From Planctomycetales bacterium (GTDB taxonomy: Bacteria; 4484-113): a DNA stretch of 64,000 bases. The translations under genes were made by a program, and so were the position numbers. Where the stretch lies: the NCBI GenBank assembly GCA_030606285.1, contig JAUWGS010000002.1, forward strand, positions 189,612-253,611, written 5' to 3'. The stretch's first letter is position 1. Each line of letters starts with the position of its first letter. Below the pieces are notes generated by a model, which searched no databases, had not been told where the DNA came from, and saw nothing but the letters and a program-made list of their open reading frames with translations. This document shows positions 16,319 through 25,201 of this stretch, piece by piece.

Positions 16319-19300
16319 ATGGGGAATAACCAGGTAAGAGTTCTTCTGATTGAAGGTGACGCGGAGAACGCACGTCTGCTGCGGGATTGGTCGGGCGAGT
16401 CAGGAGAGCAGGAGTATCTGCCCGAACACGCAGGCAGTCTCTCGCAGGGGCTTGAGCGGCTGCACGAAGGTGGCATAGACATAGTCCTTCTGAACCTCTC
16501 ACTGCCTGACAGCCAGGGGCTTGAAGCGTTCAGCTGGGTTAGACGCCAGGCGCCCTCGGTGCCCATCATTGTGCTGGTAGATGATTACGACGAGGACCTA
16601 GCGGCGGAGGTGATGGCGGAGGGTGCCCAGGACTTCCTGGTCAACCGGCAACTTGACGGCAGGCTGCTTTCGCTGGTCATCCGATATGCGATTGAACGGC
16701 ATCAGCTCCTGCACGAGCTCGAACGGCAGAAAGCGGAATCGCTGGCTGAAGTCGAAGAGCGCCTGGTGAGGCAAAACGAGGTGATAATGCAGCTCACCTC
16801 CAGCGAGATTCGGGCGCGCGGGGACCTGGATGCAAGGATCAGGGAAATAACTGAAGCCAGCAGCAAGACGCTCGAAGTCGACCGGGTGAGTGTGTGGCTG
16901 TACAACGACGACCGCACAAAGATCCACTGCGTCGATCTCTACGAGCTGGATAAGGACAAGCACACCAGCGGGTACGAGATGGGTGCGGATGACTATCCCG
17001 CGTTCTTCAGCTCACTGGAGAAGCGTCACACGGTCGCAGCCCCTGTGACTTATACCGGTCCCGTGACGAAAGAACGCTCTCAGTCGCATATCTCTCCTCT
17101 GGGTATAGCGTCCGTAGAGGATGCTCACGGCGGAGCCGCCGGCGGATTCGCTGGAGTCGTGTGCCACGAGCAGGTGGGGGCCGCCCGCAGGTGGACGACA
17201 CAGGAGCAGGCATTCATCGGTTCCGTGACGGACCTGATCTCGCTGGCATTTGAGGAGTCGCGGCGCAAACAGGTCGAGGAACAGCTGCAAAAGCTGTCCG
17301 GCGCGGTGGAGCACAGCCCCGCGTCAATCGTAATCGCTGACACCAACGGCAAGATCGAGTACGTCAATCCCAAGTTCATTGAAGTAACCGGGTACACGCT
17401 GGAAGAAGTCCGAGGCAAGCCCTTCATCTTGAAGTCCGCGAAGCGCCCCGATGAGTTCTACCGGCGCATGTGGCACGACCTGAAGATGGGGAAGACGTGG
17501 CGTGGTGAGCTCATCAACAAGAAAAAGAGCGGCGAGCTTTTCTGGGAGTCCACTTCAATCTCTCCTATCACTGGGCCTCGGGGCGTCGCGACGCATTACG
17601 TTGCGGTTAAGGAGGATGTCACCGAGCGCAAGCGCAAGGATGAGTATATGCGACGGGCGGTTGTGGTCTTCGAGAGCACCAGCGAGGGCATTCTCACGAT
17701 GGATGCTGACGGGACTATCCTCGATGTTAACGCCGCCTTCTCCCAGATAACCGGTTACAGCAAGCAGGAAGTCGTTGGGGAGACCTCCAGGATTTTGATG
17801 TCGGACCGTCATTCCCCCCAGACCTACGGGGAGATGTGGAAAGACGTTCAAGCCTCAGATCACTGGTGGGGTGAGGTGTGGGGCCGGCGCAAGAACAACG
17901 AGCTCTTCCGCATCTGGATGACCATAAGGGCGGTCAAGAACGACGAAGGCGAAACGACACACTACGTTGGAGTGCTTTCCGACATCACGAAGGTCAAGGA
18001 GAGTGAAGAGGAGCGTGAGCGCCTGGCGCACTACGATACGCTCACCGAGCTCCCGAACCGCATCCTGCTTCGCGAGCGTTTGCAGCAGGCGCTGCGCCGG
18101 GCCGAGCGCGACCGGAAATCCGTTGCGGTGCTCTTCCTGAATTTCGACGGCTTCAAGAATATCAACGCCCGCTGGGGGCATCAGGTTGGTGACGAGATAC
18201 TCGTGCAGGCGGCGAAGCGCCTGACCGATTGCGCGGGTGAGAACGATACCGTGGCGCGGTCGGCGGGAGACGAGTTTGCAATCGTTTTATCCGGGATTGC
18301 GAGCGCGGAGAGTAGCGCGCGCATCGCCCAGAAGATGATAGATTCGGTTTGCCGGCCCTTCCCCGTCGGAGACGAAGAAGCCTTCCTCACAACAAGCATC
18401 GGCGTCACTGTGTACCCGTTTGATGGTGACGACGTAGACAGCCTGCTTAATAACGCTGACGTGGCGATGAATCAGTCGCGGGCTCAGGGCGAGAACACGT
18501 ACAGCTTCTACTCCAAAGGGCTCTACGAAAAAACCGTTGAGCGGATGTCTCTGGAGTCTGACCTGCGCCGCGCAGTGGAGCGGGGGGAACTGCTGCTGCA
18601 CTACCAGCCCCAGATAAGCCTGGAAACCGGCGCGATTGTTGGGCTTGAAGCGCTGGTTCGCTGGATGCATCCGGAGCGCGGAATGGTCGGGCCCGGTGAG
18701 TTCATACCGCTGGCGGAGGAAACGGGTCTCATCCTGCCGATTGGCGAATGGGTTCTGCGCGAGGTATGCCGGCAGAGCAAGGAGTGGCACCGGGTGGGCA
18801 TCCCGCATGAGCGCATCTCGGTAAACATCTCGGGGAACCAGTTCAAGCAGCAAGATGTGATTCAAGTGGTCACCCGGGCTCTGGTCGGCGCGAGCGACCC
18901 CCGCTACCTGTGCCTTGAACTCACAGAAAGCGGAATCGTTCAGGACCCCGAACTTGCCGTTGCGACGCTCGGTCAACTGAAAGAGCTGGGATTACACCTC
19001 TCCATCGACGACTTCGGGACGGGCTACTCATCGCTTGGCTACCTGAAGCGCTTCCCGGTGGATGAGCTTAAGATTCCGCAGTGGTTCATCCGTGAAGTCT
19101 TGACCGACTCCGGTGATGCAGCCATCGTGGCCGGGACCATCGTGCTGGCACGCAGCCTTGGCCTGAAAGTAGTCATCGAGGGTGTGGAGAACGAAGGCCA
19201 GTTCACTTTTGTGCGCAATAAAGGTGCCGATGTAGTCCAGGGCTTCCTCTTCAGCCGCCCCCTGCCGGTGGATGAAGCTGAGAAGTTCCTGCTCAAAGGC

Positions 19301-19324
19301 AAACTCGACCTGCCCGGGGCCTGA
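16319..19324 (+). CDS. REC-GAF-PAS-PAS-GGDEF-EAL signalling protein (likely c-di-GMP phosphodiesterase)
   Basis: This encodes 1001 residues. The N-terminal receiver (1-120) has Asn where the phospho-Asp belongs (VLLNLSLPDSQG), EGD for the acidic pair and Asn in place of the usual Lys (DFLVNRQ), so it probably cannot be phosphorylated. A GAF domain (about 165-318) and two PAS domains (about 325-560) follow. The GGDEF domain reads SAGDEF and has lost metal and guanine ligands (FLNFDGF, INARWGH). The EAL domain (758-1001) keeps EALVRW, the Asn of NISGNQF, ELTES, SIDDFGTGYS, LKI, IEGVE and QGFLFS, so it should hydrolyse c-di-GMP. I chose the ATG at 16319 after the -10 box over the upstream ORF start. 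Confidence 0.93.
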   Translation: MGNNQVRVLLIEGDAENARLLRDWSGESGEQEYLPEHAGSLSQGLERLHEGGIDIVLLNLSLPDSQGLEAFSWVRRQAPSVPIIVLVDDYDEDLAAEVMAEGAQDFLVNRQLDGRLLSLVIRYAIERHQLLHELERQKAESLAEVEERLVRQNEVIMQLTSSEIRARGDLDARIREITEASSKTLEVDRVSVWLYNDDRTKIHCVDLYELDKDKHTSGYEMGADDYPAFFSSLEKRHTVAAPVTYTGPVTKERSQSHISPLGIASVEDAHGGAAGGFAGVVCHEQVGAARRWTTQEQAFIGSVTDLISLAFEESRRKQVEEQLQKLSGAVEHSPASIVIADTNGKIEYVNPKFIEVTGYTLEEVRGKPFILKSAKRPDEFYRRMWHDLKMGKTWRGELINKKKSGELFWESTSISPITGPRGVATHYVAVKEDVTERKRKDEYMRRAVVVFESTSEGILTMDADGTILDVNAAFSQITGYSKQEVVGETSRILMSDRHSPQTYGEMWKDVQASDHWWGEVWGRRKNNELFRIWMTIRAVKNDEGETTHYVGVLSDITKVKESEEERERLAHYDTLTELPNRILLRERLQQALRRAERDRKSVAVLFLNFDGFKNINARWGHQVGDEILVQAAKRLTDCAGENDTVARSAGDEFAIVLSGIASAESSARIAQKMIDSVCRPFPVGDEEAFLTTSIGVTVYPFDGDDVDSLLNNADVAMNQSRAQGENTYSFYSKGLYEKTVERMSLESDLRRAVERGELLLHYQPQISLETGAIVGLEALVRWMHPERGMVGPGEFIPLAEETGLILPIGEWVLREVCRQSKEWHRVGIPHERISVNISGNQFKQQDVIQVVTRALVGASDPRYLCLELTESGIVQDPELAVATLGQLKELGLHLSIDDFGTGYSSLGYLKRFPVDELKIPQWFIREVLTDSGDAAIVAGTIVLARSLGLKVVIEGVENEGQFTFVRNKGADVVQGFLFSRPLPVDEAEKFLLKGKLDLPGA

Positions 19325-19415
19325 GCTGCTGCTGTGCATTGTCGCCAGGCGCCGGTCTGTCATGAGGGTAAACTTGGCGTCGCTGCACCATTCGCTGCGA
19401 AATCTCTGCGTGCGC

Positions 19416-20297
19416 TCATACAAACAGCCGGCTGGAGAAGATGGCGATGCTGAGGAAGTACCACGGGATGATGAACATCAGCGCGTCTATACGGTCGAGT
19501 ATGCCGCCGTGCCCCGGCAGCGCATTACTGAAATCCTTGACACCCGCGGTGCGCTTTATCGCAGAGAAGGTCAGGTCGCCGACCAAACCCATCAGCGTGA
19601 GCCACGCCGCAATCAGCGCAACGATAATCACCATTGCCAGCGTGGGATTAAGGTTCCACAAATACATCCCCGCGAGCTTGTGGTCGTAGAGCGCCGCTAT
19701 GGCCAGCTTCGTGCACAGGATGAACACAGTCATTGCAGCCCAGCCGCCGATGACGCCCTCAAGCGTCTTCCCCGGGCTGACGCGCGGCGTAATGTGGTGG
19801 TGTCCGAAGAGCTTGCCCGCAACCATCGCGCCGGTGTCGGACGACCACGCAAGCCCCAGCACTATCACTGCGAGCATCGGCCCGAAATCGGTCTCCACCC
19901 ACAGCAGATACAGCGGCACGGTAATGAAGAAGAACGAGTGCCACACGAAGTTGACGCACTTCGGGCGTCCGGCGTGGAAGGCCTGCACTGCGAAGTCGGC
20001 AAGCTGGAGCTGCACGACTGCTATAACGCCGAACAGCACCACCAGGAAGTCGCGCAGGTTGCCCAGTTCGTAAAGCCCGCGAAAGGCGAAGAGCACGTTG
20101 GCGATGAGAAGCAGCGCCACGTGCAGCAGCAGCACGATGAAAATCCGGCGCTTCGGCTCGCCCAGCAGCACTCCCAGCTCGTAAACGGCGGCGATCCAGA
20201 TGACCGCGATGAGAATGAGCGGTGCCGGCTGCGGCAGTGCCAGAAGCAGCAGCACAAGCGCTGCCCCGAGCGCGCCGGTGACGATTCTCGCAAGCAT
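19416..20297 (-). CDS. cdsA: Phosphatidate cytidylyltransferase
   Basis: This is a 293-residue polytopic membrane enzyme that makes CDP-diacylglycerol from phosphatidate and CTP, the entry to phospholipid synthesis. The diagnostic C-terminal signature is intact (SAIKRTAGVKDFSNALPGHG then GILDRID), as are WSSDTGAMVAG and PRVSPGKTLEG. Seven or so hydrophobic segments fit the family. TATAAT on the minus strand (20308-20313) ends 10 nt before the ATG without a Shine-Dalgarno site, pointing to a leaderless or near-leaderless mRNA. It is convergent with the GGDEF/EAL gene and divergent from the next small membrane gene. The usual neighbours (uppS, dxr, rseP) are absent. Confidence 0.95.
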   Translation of the reverse strand: MLARIVTGALGAALVLLLLALPQPAPLILIAVIWIAAVYELGVLLGEPKRRIFIVLLLHVALLLIANVLFAFRGLYELGNLRDFLVVLFGVIAVVQLQLADFAVQAFHAGRPKCVNFVWHSFFFITVPLYLLWVETDFGPMLAVIVLGLAWSSDTGAMVAGKLFGHHHITPRVSPGKTLEGVIGGWAAMTVFILCTKLAIAALYDHKLAGMYLWNLNPTLAMVIIVALIAAWLTLMGLVGDLTFSAIKRTAGVKDFSNALPGHGGILDRIDALMFIIPWYFLSIAIFSSRLFV

Positions 20298-20307
20298 TCG
20301 CGCGCCA

Positions 20308-20371
20308 ATTATAACTCAGCGCCGGTCTTGCCGGGGCTTTGCACCTTCACCGTCTGTGGTTGTCCTATAAT
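20308..20371. promoter_or_regulatory. Divergent -10 boxes for cdsA and the small membrane gene
   Basis: The minus-strand TATAAT (20308-20313) faces cdsA, and the plus-strand CTATAAT (20366-20371) faces the gene at 20408. The two boxes lie about 55 nt apart in opposite orientation, which makes a compact divergent promoter. Confidence 0.5.
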
Positions 20372-20407
20372 GAAGCGCCGAACGCTTAGGCGGGCGAGGT
20401 TGTACAG

Positions 20408-20824
20408 ATGCGCGCGATCTACGGTCTAACCTGCGTCATACTCGCTTTGGGCTTGGCGTACATGCTTTACGCCGGGTACGCTAGCACGCATAGAATCTAC
20501 TGGTATCCGGCAGTGCTCCTGGCGGTAGTCGTGTATGCCCTGGTGCGGGGTACTGCCGGTGGTTGGGCCGAGGCGGATGAGCCGGAAGGGATTATCGAGC
20601 CGGATGCAGGTCCCTGGCGGCGGTTCGTAAACTTCCTGATGTCGCAGCGGCTGACGAAGCTCCTGCTGCCCGTCGTGTGCATCATAGCCTTGGTGGGCCT
20701 TTTGCTCCTGCAACTGCGCTATGAGCGATGGGGCATACCCCCGCCGGTCTCCACCGTATTCTTTTTCGGTTCCGTTCTCATCGTTGCGCTGGCAATTTCC
20801 TATGTTGTCCACTGGCGGAACTAG
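20408..20824 (+). CDS. Small polytopic membrane protein
   Basis: This encodes 138 residues with four hydrophobic segments in two pairs. The pairs (about 5-22 plus 30-46, and 84-101 plus 112-130) are separated by an acidic stretch (EADEPEGIIEPDAGPW). I do not recognise a family. A weak GAGG lies about 9 nt before the ATG, and a TATAAT 36 nt upstream gives a short leader. The gene is divergent from cdsA and precedes the TPR lipoprotein, which has its own -10. Confidence 0.6.
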   Translation: MRAIYGLTCVILALGLAYMLYAGYASTHRIYWYPAVLLAVVVYALVRGTAGGWAEADEPEGIIEPDAGPWRRFVNFLMSQRLTKLLLPVVCIIALVGLLLLQLRYERWGIPPPVSTVFFFGSVLIVALAISYVVHWRN

Positions 20825-20911
20825 CTTTGCAGGCTTCAGACGGGAACTGACGCGTGTGAGGAGTCGGAGCTTCAGTGCCGCCTCAAGCACATCTGGGCTA
20901 TAATCTGTGGT

Positions 20912-21343
20912 GTGAAGATTGCGCTTGCCATTGCGCTTGTTGGCTATATCCTCGGTCAGGTTCTGTCCTGCGCCTCGACTTCGTACGACAACTACTGGCG
21001 CGGAAAGGACCTGATGTACCAGAAGGACTACGAGGCGGCCCTGGGCGAGTTCGAAAAGGGGCTGGAATCTGAGCCCGACGGTATTCTGCTTACCTTCGAG
21101 AAGGGCAGGGCGCTTTACGCTCTTGAGCGCTGGGCCGACGCCAGGGACACGTTCACCCGCTTCCTCGATCTGACCGACGAAAAAAAGAGCACCTACGACG
21201 ACGAGCGCTGGAACGCCGAGTTCTGCATTAAGAAGTGCGCCCAGATGCTGGGTGAAGACGTTGACGCCGGAGATGAAGATAATTCCAGGTTCGACGACGG
21301 GAACGAAGATACGCTTGGCGGCATCACAATGGTAGGGAAGTAG
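20912..21343 (+). CDS. TPR-containing lipoprotein
   Basis: This encodes 143 residues starting with GTG. A short signal (IALAIALVGYILGQVLSC) ends in a plausible lipobox (VLSC). TPR-like helices follow (GKDLMYQKDYEAALGEFEKGL, then GRALYALERWADARDTFTRFL), then an acidic tail. TPR units mediate protein contacts; a partner is not evident. TATAAT (20899-20904) ends 7 nt before the GTG, so the transcript should be leaderless. kdsB begins 1 nt after the stop, so the two are almost certainly co-transcribed with the two permease genes behind them. Confidence 0.75.
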   Translation: MKIALAIALVGYILGQVLSCASTSYDNYWRGKDLMYQKDYEAALGEFEKGLESEPDGILLTFEKGRALYALERWADARDTFTRFLDLTDEKKSTYDDERWNAEFCIKKCAQMLGEDVDAGDEDNSRFDDGNEDTLGGITMVGK

Positions 21344-21344
21344 T

Positions 21345-22097
21345 ATGGCTGCAATGCATAAAGTCGTGGGCGTCATCCCCGCACGCTACGGCTCAACACG
21401 CTTCCCCGGCAAGCCGCTCGCTATGATTGTCGGCCGCAGTCTGATTGCCCGCGTCCACGACAGGGTTGCGCGGGCGCACTCGATCTCCGAGGTTGTCATT
21501 GCTACCGACGACGAGCGGATATTCGAGCACTGCCGGGAGCAGGGCATCAGCGCTGTGATGACATCTGGCGACCACCGGTCGGGGACCGACCGAATGGGCG
21601 AAGTCGCGCAGGGCCGCCCCGCGCAGGCTTACGTCAACGTTCAGTGCGACGAGCCGCTGATTCCGCCGGACGCGCTGGATGAGCTTGTGGGGCAGGCGCT
21701 CGCCGCCGACGCTGAAATGGCGACGCTGGTTTCACCACTCGACTCCACCGACCGGGAAATGCTCAGCGACCCCAACGTGGTCAAGGCCGCGGTGGGCGAA
21801 GACGGCTACGCCCAGTACTTCTCGCGCTTCCCCATCCCTTACCCGCGAAGCCCGGAGCACGCGCGGCATTTCCAGCATGTCGGCGTCTACTACTACCGCC
21901 GCGACGCGCTCGTGAAGTTTATCGGGCTTACGCCCACGACGCTTGAGCTGGCAGAGGGGCTGGAGCAGCTCCGCGCGCTGGAGGGCGGCATACGGATACT
22001 CGCAGTCAGCTATCCCTACGCTCCGGTCAGTGTGGACATCCCCGGCGACGTAAAGCGCGTGGAAGAGATCCTGCAGCGGGATGGCGAGCTTACCTGA
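21345..22097 (+). CDS. kdsB: 3-deoxy-manno-octulosonate cytidylyltransferase
   Basis: This 250-residue cytoplasmic enzyme couples Kdo to CTP, giving CMP-Kdo for the inner core of lipopolysaccharide. Family motifs are clear: IPARYGSTRFPGKPL at the nucleotide-binding N-terminus, VVIATDDERI, SGTDRMGEVA, VNVQCDEPLI, YFSRFPIPY, and HVGVYYYRRDAL. Length is normal. It sits in a tight run: 1 nt after the TPR lipoprotein and overlapping the first permease start by 1 nt. Its presence is direct evidence for an LPS-type outer membrane and fits with the LptC/LptA pair at 33-36.5 kb. Confidence 0.95.
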   Translation: MAAMHKVVGVIPARYGSTRFPGKPLAMIVGRSLIARVHDRVARAHSISEVVIATDDERIFEHCREQGISAVMTSGDHRSGTDRMGEVAQGRPAQAYVNVQCDEPLIPPDALDELVGQALAADAEMATLVSPLDSTDREMLSDPNVVKAAVGEDGYAQYFSRFPIPYPRSPEHARHFQHVGVYYYRRDALVKFIGLTPTTLELAEGLEQLRALEGGIRILAVSYPYAPVSVDIPGDVKRVEEILQRDGELT

Positions 22098-23341
22098 TGC
22101 ACTCCTTCCGCGAGAATCTCCGAATCGCCTGGCGCAACTTGATGGTCAACAAGACGCGCTCGCTGCTCACACTGCTTGGGATGGTCATCGGAGTGGCCGC
22201 GGTCATCTCTATTGTCAGCCTGGGAGAAGGCCTGAAGCTAATGTTCGCCGGCGAGATCGGCCAGCTGGGCAGCGACTTCATCGAGATTGTCCCCAAGTCC
22301 ATAATGCGCGAGGGCGGCGGCGGCGACTTCGAAGGGCGGGTTGACAACTTCAGTCTGGCGGACGTTGACGCGCTCAAGCGCAACACAACGCTGCTCCAGG
22401 GGATTGTTGCAGGAATGCGCACGACCGGACTGGTGAAGCGCGGCGACAAGACATACATCGCTATGATTGAGGGCGGGGGACCGGAGTTTTTTGACATTGC
22501 CAGCATCGAGCTTGCGTCGGGCGCCAACCTCACCGAAAAGCATTTGCGCGCGCGCAGCCGCGTTGCGATAATCGGTGACAATGTAAAGGAGAAGCTCTTC
22601 GCCGACATAGAGAATCCGCTGGGTCAGACAATCAAGGTTCGGGAGGAGAACTTCACTGTCATCGGCGTGATGGAACACAAGGGAGGTTTCGCTGGCGGTC
22701 CGTCTGAGGACGATTTCGTGGTGGTCCCGCTGACGACGATGCAGGACCGCATCCTCGGCAGCGACGAGGTCCTCTACATATTCGCCCGAGTGAAAGACAC
22801 AACAAAGATAGACGAGGCCAAGGACGAGATACGCCACATCCTACGCCAAAGACGGCACCTTACCGATCCCACGCAGGAAGACTTCGAGATGCTCACGGCG
22901 GAGGATATGCTGGAGTTCGGCTCCAGTTTCGTCAACATAATGATAGCTATCTTCGGAATAATCGCGGCGTTCTCGCTCCTCATCGGTGGGATCGGCGTCT
23001 TGAGCATTATGCTGGTGACCGTCACCGAGCGCACTTCCGAGATTGGATTGCGGATGGCGATAGGTGCCGCGCCCAGAACTGTGCTTGGCCAGTTTCTGAT
23101 GGAGGCAATGCTGCTTACCATAGTCGGTGGGGCAATTGGCCTTTTGCTCGGATGGTTGGGCGCGCTTGGGCTTTCAGCGCTGATAACCTCGCTAATCAGC
23201 GTGGAATGGACGCCCGCCGTGCCGGTGCACATCGCCGTCATCACACTGTTATGCAGTGCCCTGTTCGGTGTCGTGTTCGGAATAATCCCGGCTTACATTG
23301 CCAGCCGCAAGGACCCGGTGGAGTCTCTGCGCTATGAGTAA
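22097..23341 (+). CDS. MacB/FtsX-family ABC transporter permease
   Basis: This encodes 414 residues in the MacB permease layout: an N-terminal TM (SLLTLLGMVIGVAAVISIVS), a large periplasmic MacB_PCD domain to about residue 270, then three C-terminal TMs with the FtsX signature (VTERTSEIGLRMAIGA). Such permeases work with a MacB/LolD-type ATPase to move lipoproteins, peptides or drugs, using mechanotransmission rather than a classical pore. No ATPase gene is next to it. Its ATG overlaps the kdsB stop by 1 nt. It is clearly paralogous to the following gene. Confidence 0.9.
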   Translation: MHSFRENLRIAWRNLMVNKTRSLLTLLGMVIGVAAVISIVSLGEGLKLMFAGEIGQLGSDFIEIVPKSIMREGGGGDFEGRVDNFSLADVDALKRNTTLLQGIVAGMRTTGLVKRGDKTYIAMIEGGGPEFFDIASIELASGANLTEKHLRARSRVAIIGDNVKEKLFADIENPLGQTIKVREENFTVIGVMEHKGGFAGGPSEDDFVVVPLTTMQDRILGSDEVLYIFARVKDTTKIDEAKDEIRHILRQRRHLTDPTQEDFEMLTAEDMLEFGSSFVNIMIAIFGIIAAFSLLIGGIGVLSIMLVTVTERTSEIGLRMAIGAAPRTVLGQFLMEAMLLTIVGGAIGLLLGWLGALGLSALITSLISVEWTPAVPVHIAVITLLCSALFGVVFGIIPAYIASRKDPVESLRYE

Positions 23342-23356
23342 TACCGGAGTGAAACG

Positions 23357-24598
23357 GTGAGAGAAGTGTTTGGCAACAGTTTGCGCATCGCCTGGCGCAG
23401 CCTGATGGCCCGGAAGTTTCGCACGCTTCTCACCGTTGTGGGAATGGTCATCGGTCTTAGCGGCGTTATCGCCATCGTCAGTATGGGCGAGGGAATGAAG
23501 TTTGCGTTCACCAGCGAGTTTGCATCCTACGGCAACAACTGGATGTACATCTTTCCCCAAGCGGTGCAGCGGAGCGGGCAGGCGTGGGGGCACGGGCGGG
23601 TGGAACCGTTCTCTATTGGCGATGTGGATGCCATCCGCCGGCGCGCAGAGCATGTGGACTTCGTGCTGCCCGGCGCCTATACCGGCCTTAAAGCCAAGCA
23701 CGCCAACAAGACATACAACCTCAGCGTTCTTGGGACTACGTGGGAGTACTTCTTCGGTCCCGGCGTGGAACTTGAAAGCGGTCGTGCCTTCAACGAACGT
23801 GAGGAGAGGAGCATCAGCCGCGTGGCTGTGATCGGCGCCGAAGTGCGCGAACGGCTTTTCGCCGACTTTGAAAACCCCGTCGGTGAGCTTATTAAGCTTG
23901 GCGCTGAGAATTTCACTGTCGTGGGAGTCCTGAAACGCAAAGGAAGCGGCTTCGGCGGCAGTGAGGACGAGATGGCGCTGATACCCCTTTCTACTATGCA
24001 GCACCGTATACTGGGGAACGACGACATCAACTACATCATCGCAATCGCGTCTGGCCTGGAAGTGATGGACGAGGCGAAGGATGAAGTGACTCAGGTGCTG
24101 CGTCAGAGGCGCCGAATCAAAGATCCGACAAAGCAGGATTTCGAGGTAATGACGCTGACCGATACGCTCGAGTTCGCCAACCGCTTTTTTAACATACTCA
24201 TCATCGTGTTCGGATTTATGGCGGTAATCGCCCTTCTGGTCAGCGGCATCAACATAATGAACATAATGCTGGTTACCGTTACCGAGCGCACGCGCGAAGT
24301 CGGTTTGCGAATGGCGCTGGGCGCGGGGCGCAGGTCTGTGCTAATGCAATTCTTGATCGAAGCGGCGCTGATGACTCTGGTGGGCGGTCTGCTCGGCATA
24401 CTGGCAGGATGGGGCCTGGGACTCGTCGTCGGCGCAGTGCTGTCTAAATGGATGGGAATTGAGTGGGCAGCTGTTGTGCCGCTGGGCTATGCGGCACTCG
24501 CGCTGCTCGTTGCGGTCGCCATCGGTTTGATATTCGGCATCTACCCCGCGAGCCGCGCCAGCCGACTCGATCCGGTCGTCGCAATGAGAAAAGACTAG
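23357..24598 (+). CDS. MacB/FtsX-family ABC transporter permease (second copy)
   Basis: This 413-residue permease has the same plan as its upstream neighbour: TM1 (LLTVVGMVIGLSGVIAIVS), a periplasmic domain, and C-terminal TMs with VTERTREVGLRMALGA. Sequence similarity runs the full length, including LRQRRRIKDPTKQDFE against LRQRRHLTDPTQEDFE, so this is a tandem duplication that may act as a heterodimer. The start is GTG at 23357, 15 nt after the first permease. An ATPase partner must be encoded elsewhere. It ends the kdsB operon. Confidence 0.9.
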   Translation: MREVFGNSLRIAWRSLMARKFRTLLTVVGMVIGLSGVIAIVSMGEGMKFAFTSEFASYGNNWMYIFPQAVQRSGQAWGHGRVEPFSIGDVDAIRRRAEHVDFVLPGAYTGLKAKHANKTYNLSVLGTTWEYFFGPGVELESGRAFNEREERSISRVAVIGAEVRERLFADFENPVGELIKLGAENFTVVGVLKRKGSGFGGSEDEMALIPLSTMQHRILGNDDINYIIAIASGLEVMDEAKDEVTQVLRQRRRIKDPTKQDFEVMTLTDTLEFANRFFNILIIVFGFMAVIALLVSGINIMNIMLVTVTERTREVGLRMALGAGRRSVLMQFLIEAALMTLVGGLLGILAGWGLGLVVGAVLSKWMGIEWAAVVPLGYAALALLVAVAIGLIFGIYPASRASRLDPVVAMRKD

Positions 24599-24806
24599 CC
24601 GCCCTGCCGAGTGCAGGTTAGAGCGCTTTCCTGTTTGTTTCTCACTGCCATCGTGATGTGCGCAGTTTTTGCCGGACAAGCGGGGTGGTAGTACATCAGC
24701 GCAGTGGGAGTGCGCTTGGGAGAATTAACTAAAGACGCGCAAGCAACCGCGGGTGGGTCCACCCATCACCCCCGGTTTAGGCTTGCGCCAGGTAGCAGCA
24801 ATGCTG
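24599..24806. other. Convergent intergenic region with hairpins
   Basis: The gap separates the permease operon from the convergent H1-like gene. It carries a long hairpin with GCGCAAGC/GCTTGCGC arms (24737-24744 and 24781-24788) and a perfect 9-bp inverted repeat at 24792-24810. No gene is seen. Confidence 0.4.
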
Positions 24807-24810
24807 CTAC
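24737..24810 (-). terminator. Candidate terminator of the H1-like gene
   Basis: Downstream of the H1-like stop on the minus strand there are two structures. One is a GTAGCAGCA/TGCTGCTAC inverted repeat (24792-24810) overlapping the stop codon. The other is a longer stem with 8-bp GCGCAAGC arms enclosing a GGTGGGTCCACCC inner hairpin, followed by a T-rich stretch (TCTTTAGTT). This fits rho-independent termination, though the U-tract is short. Confidence 0.45.
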
Positions 24811-25184
24811 TTCTTGGTCGTGCGCCTTGCGGTCGTCCTTCGTGCCGTGACTTTCTTCGGAGCGGTTCTCTTGATGGTCTTCTTCTTCCGTGCAACGGGC
24901 TTCTTTCTGGCGGTGGTTTTCTTACGTGCAGTGGTTTTCTTGCGTGTGGTTGTTTTCTTGCGTGCAGTGGTCTTCTTACGCGCAGTCGTCTTCTTGCGGG
25001 CAGTGGTCTTCTTGCGTGCGGTGGTCTTCTTGCGAACAGCGGTCTTCTTGCGTGCGGTGGTCTTCCTGCGTACAGTGGTCTTCTTACGTGCAGTGGTCTT
25101 GCGTGCCGTTGTCTTCTTGCGCGCAGTTGTTTTCTTCTTAGCTGCGGTTCTTCTCGCCGCAGGTTTCCTCTTCGCAACTACCAT
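24807..25184 (-). CDS. Histone H1-like Lys/Arg-Thr repeat protein
   Basis: This encodes 125 residues, nearly all Lys, Arg, Ala and Thr, arranged as repeated ARKKTT hexapeptides between a basic head (VVAKRKPAARRT) and a basic tail (KKVTARRTTARRTTKK). The composition and repeat pattern match bacterial H1-type proteins (chlamydial Hc, AlgP and similar), which bind DNA without sequence preference and compact the nucleoid. GGAGG lies 6 nt before the ATG. The region upstream is unusually AT-rich. The repeat is preserved at DNA level as an 18-bp unit, so copy number may vary between strains. Confidence 0.85.
   Translation of the reverse strand: MVVAKRKPAARRTAAKKKTTARKKTTARKTTARKKTTVRRKTTARKKTAVRKKTTARKKTTARKKTTARKKTTARKKTTTRKKTTARKKTTARKKPVARKKKTIKRTAPKKVTARRTTARRTTKK
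24897..25140 (-). repeat. 18-bp tandem repeat inside the H1-like gene
   Basis: Units close to GTGGTCTTCTTGCGTGCA (plus strand) recur about a dozen times, each encoding ARKKTT, with a few shortened units. Third-position differences between copies show it is not a recent expansion only. Confidence 0.75.
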
Positions 25185-25201
25185 TTGGTCCTCCCGAAAT
25201 A

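Noticed and set aside
19272-20429. 385-aa plus-strand ORF
   Set aside because: Antisense of cdsA; rich in His/Arg/Gln as expected for a complement frame.
20426-21376. 316-aa minus-strand ORF
   Set aside because: Runs opposite the small membrane and TPR genes, which have promoters and signal peptides.
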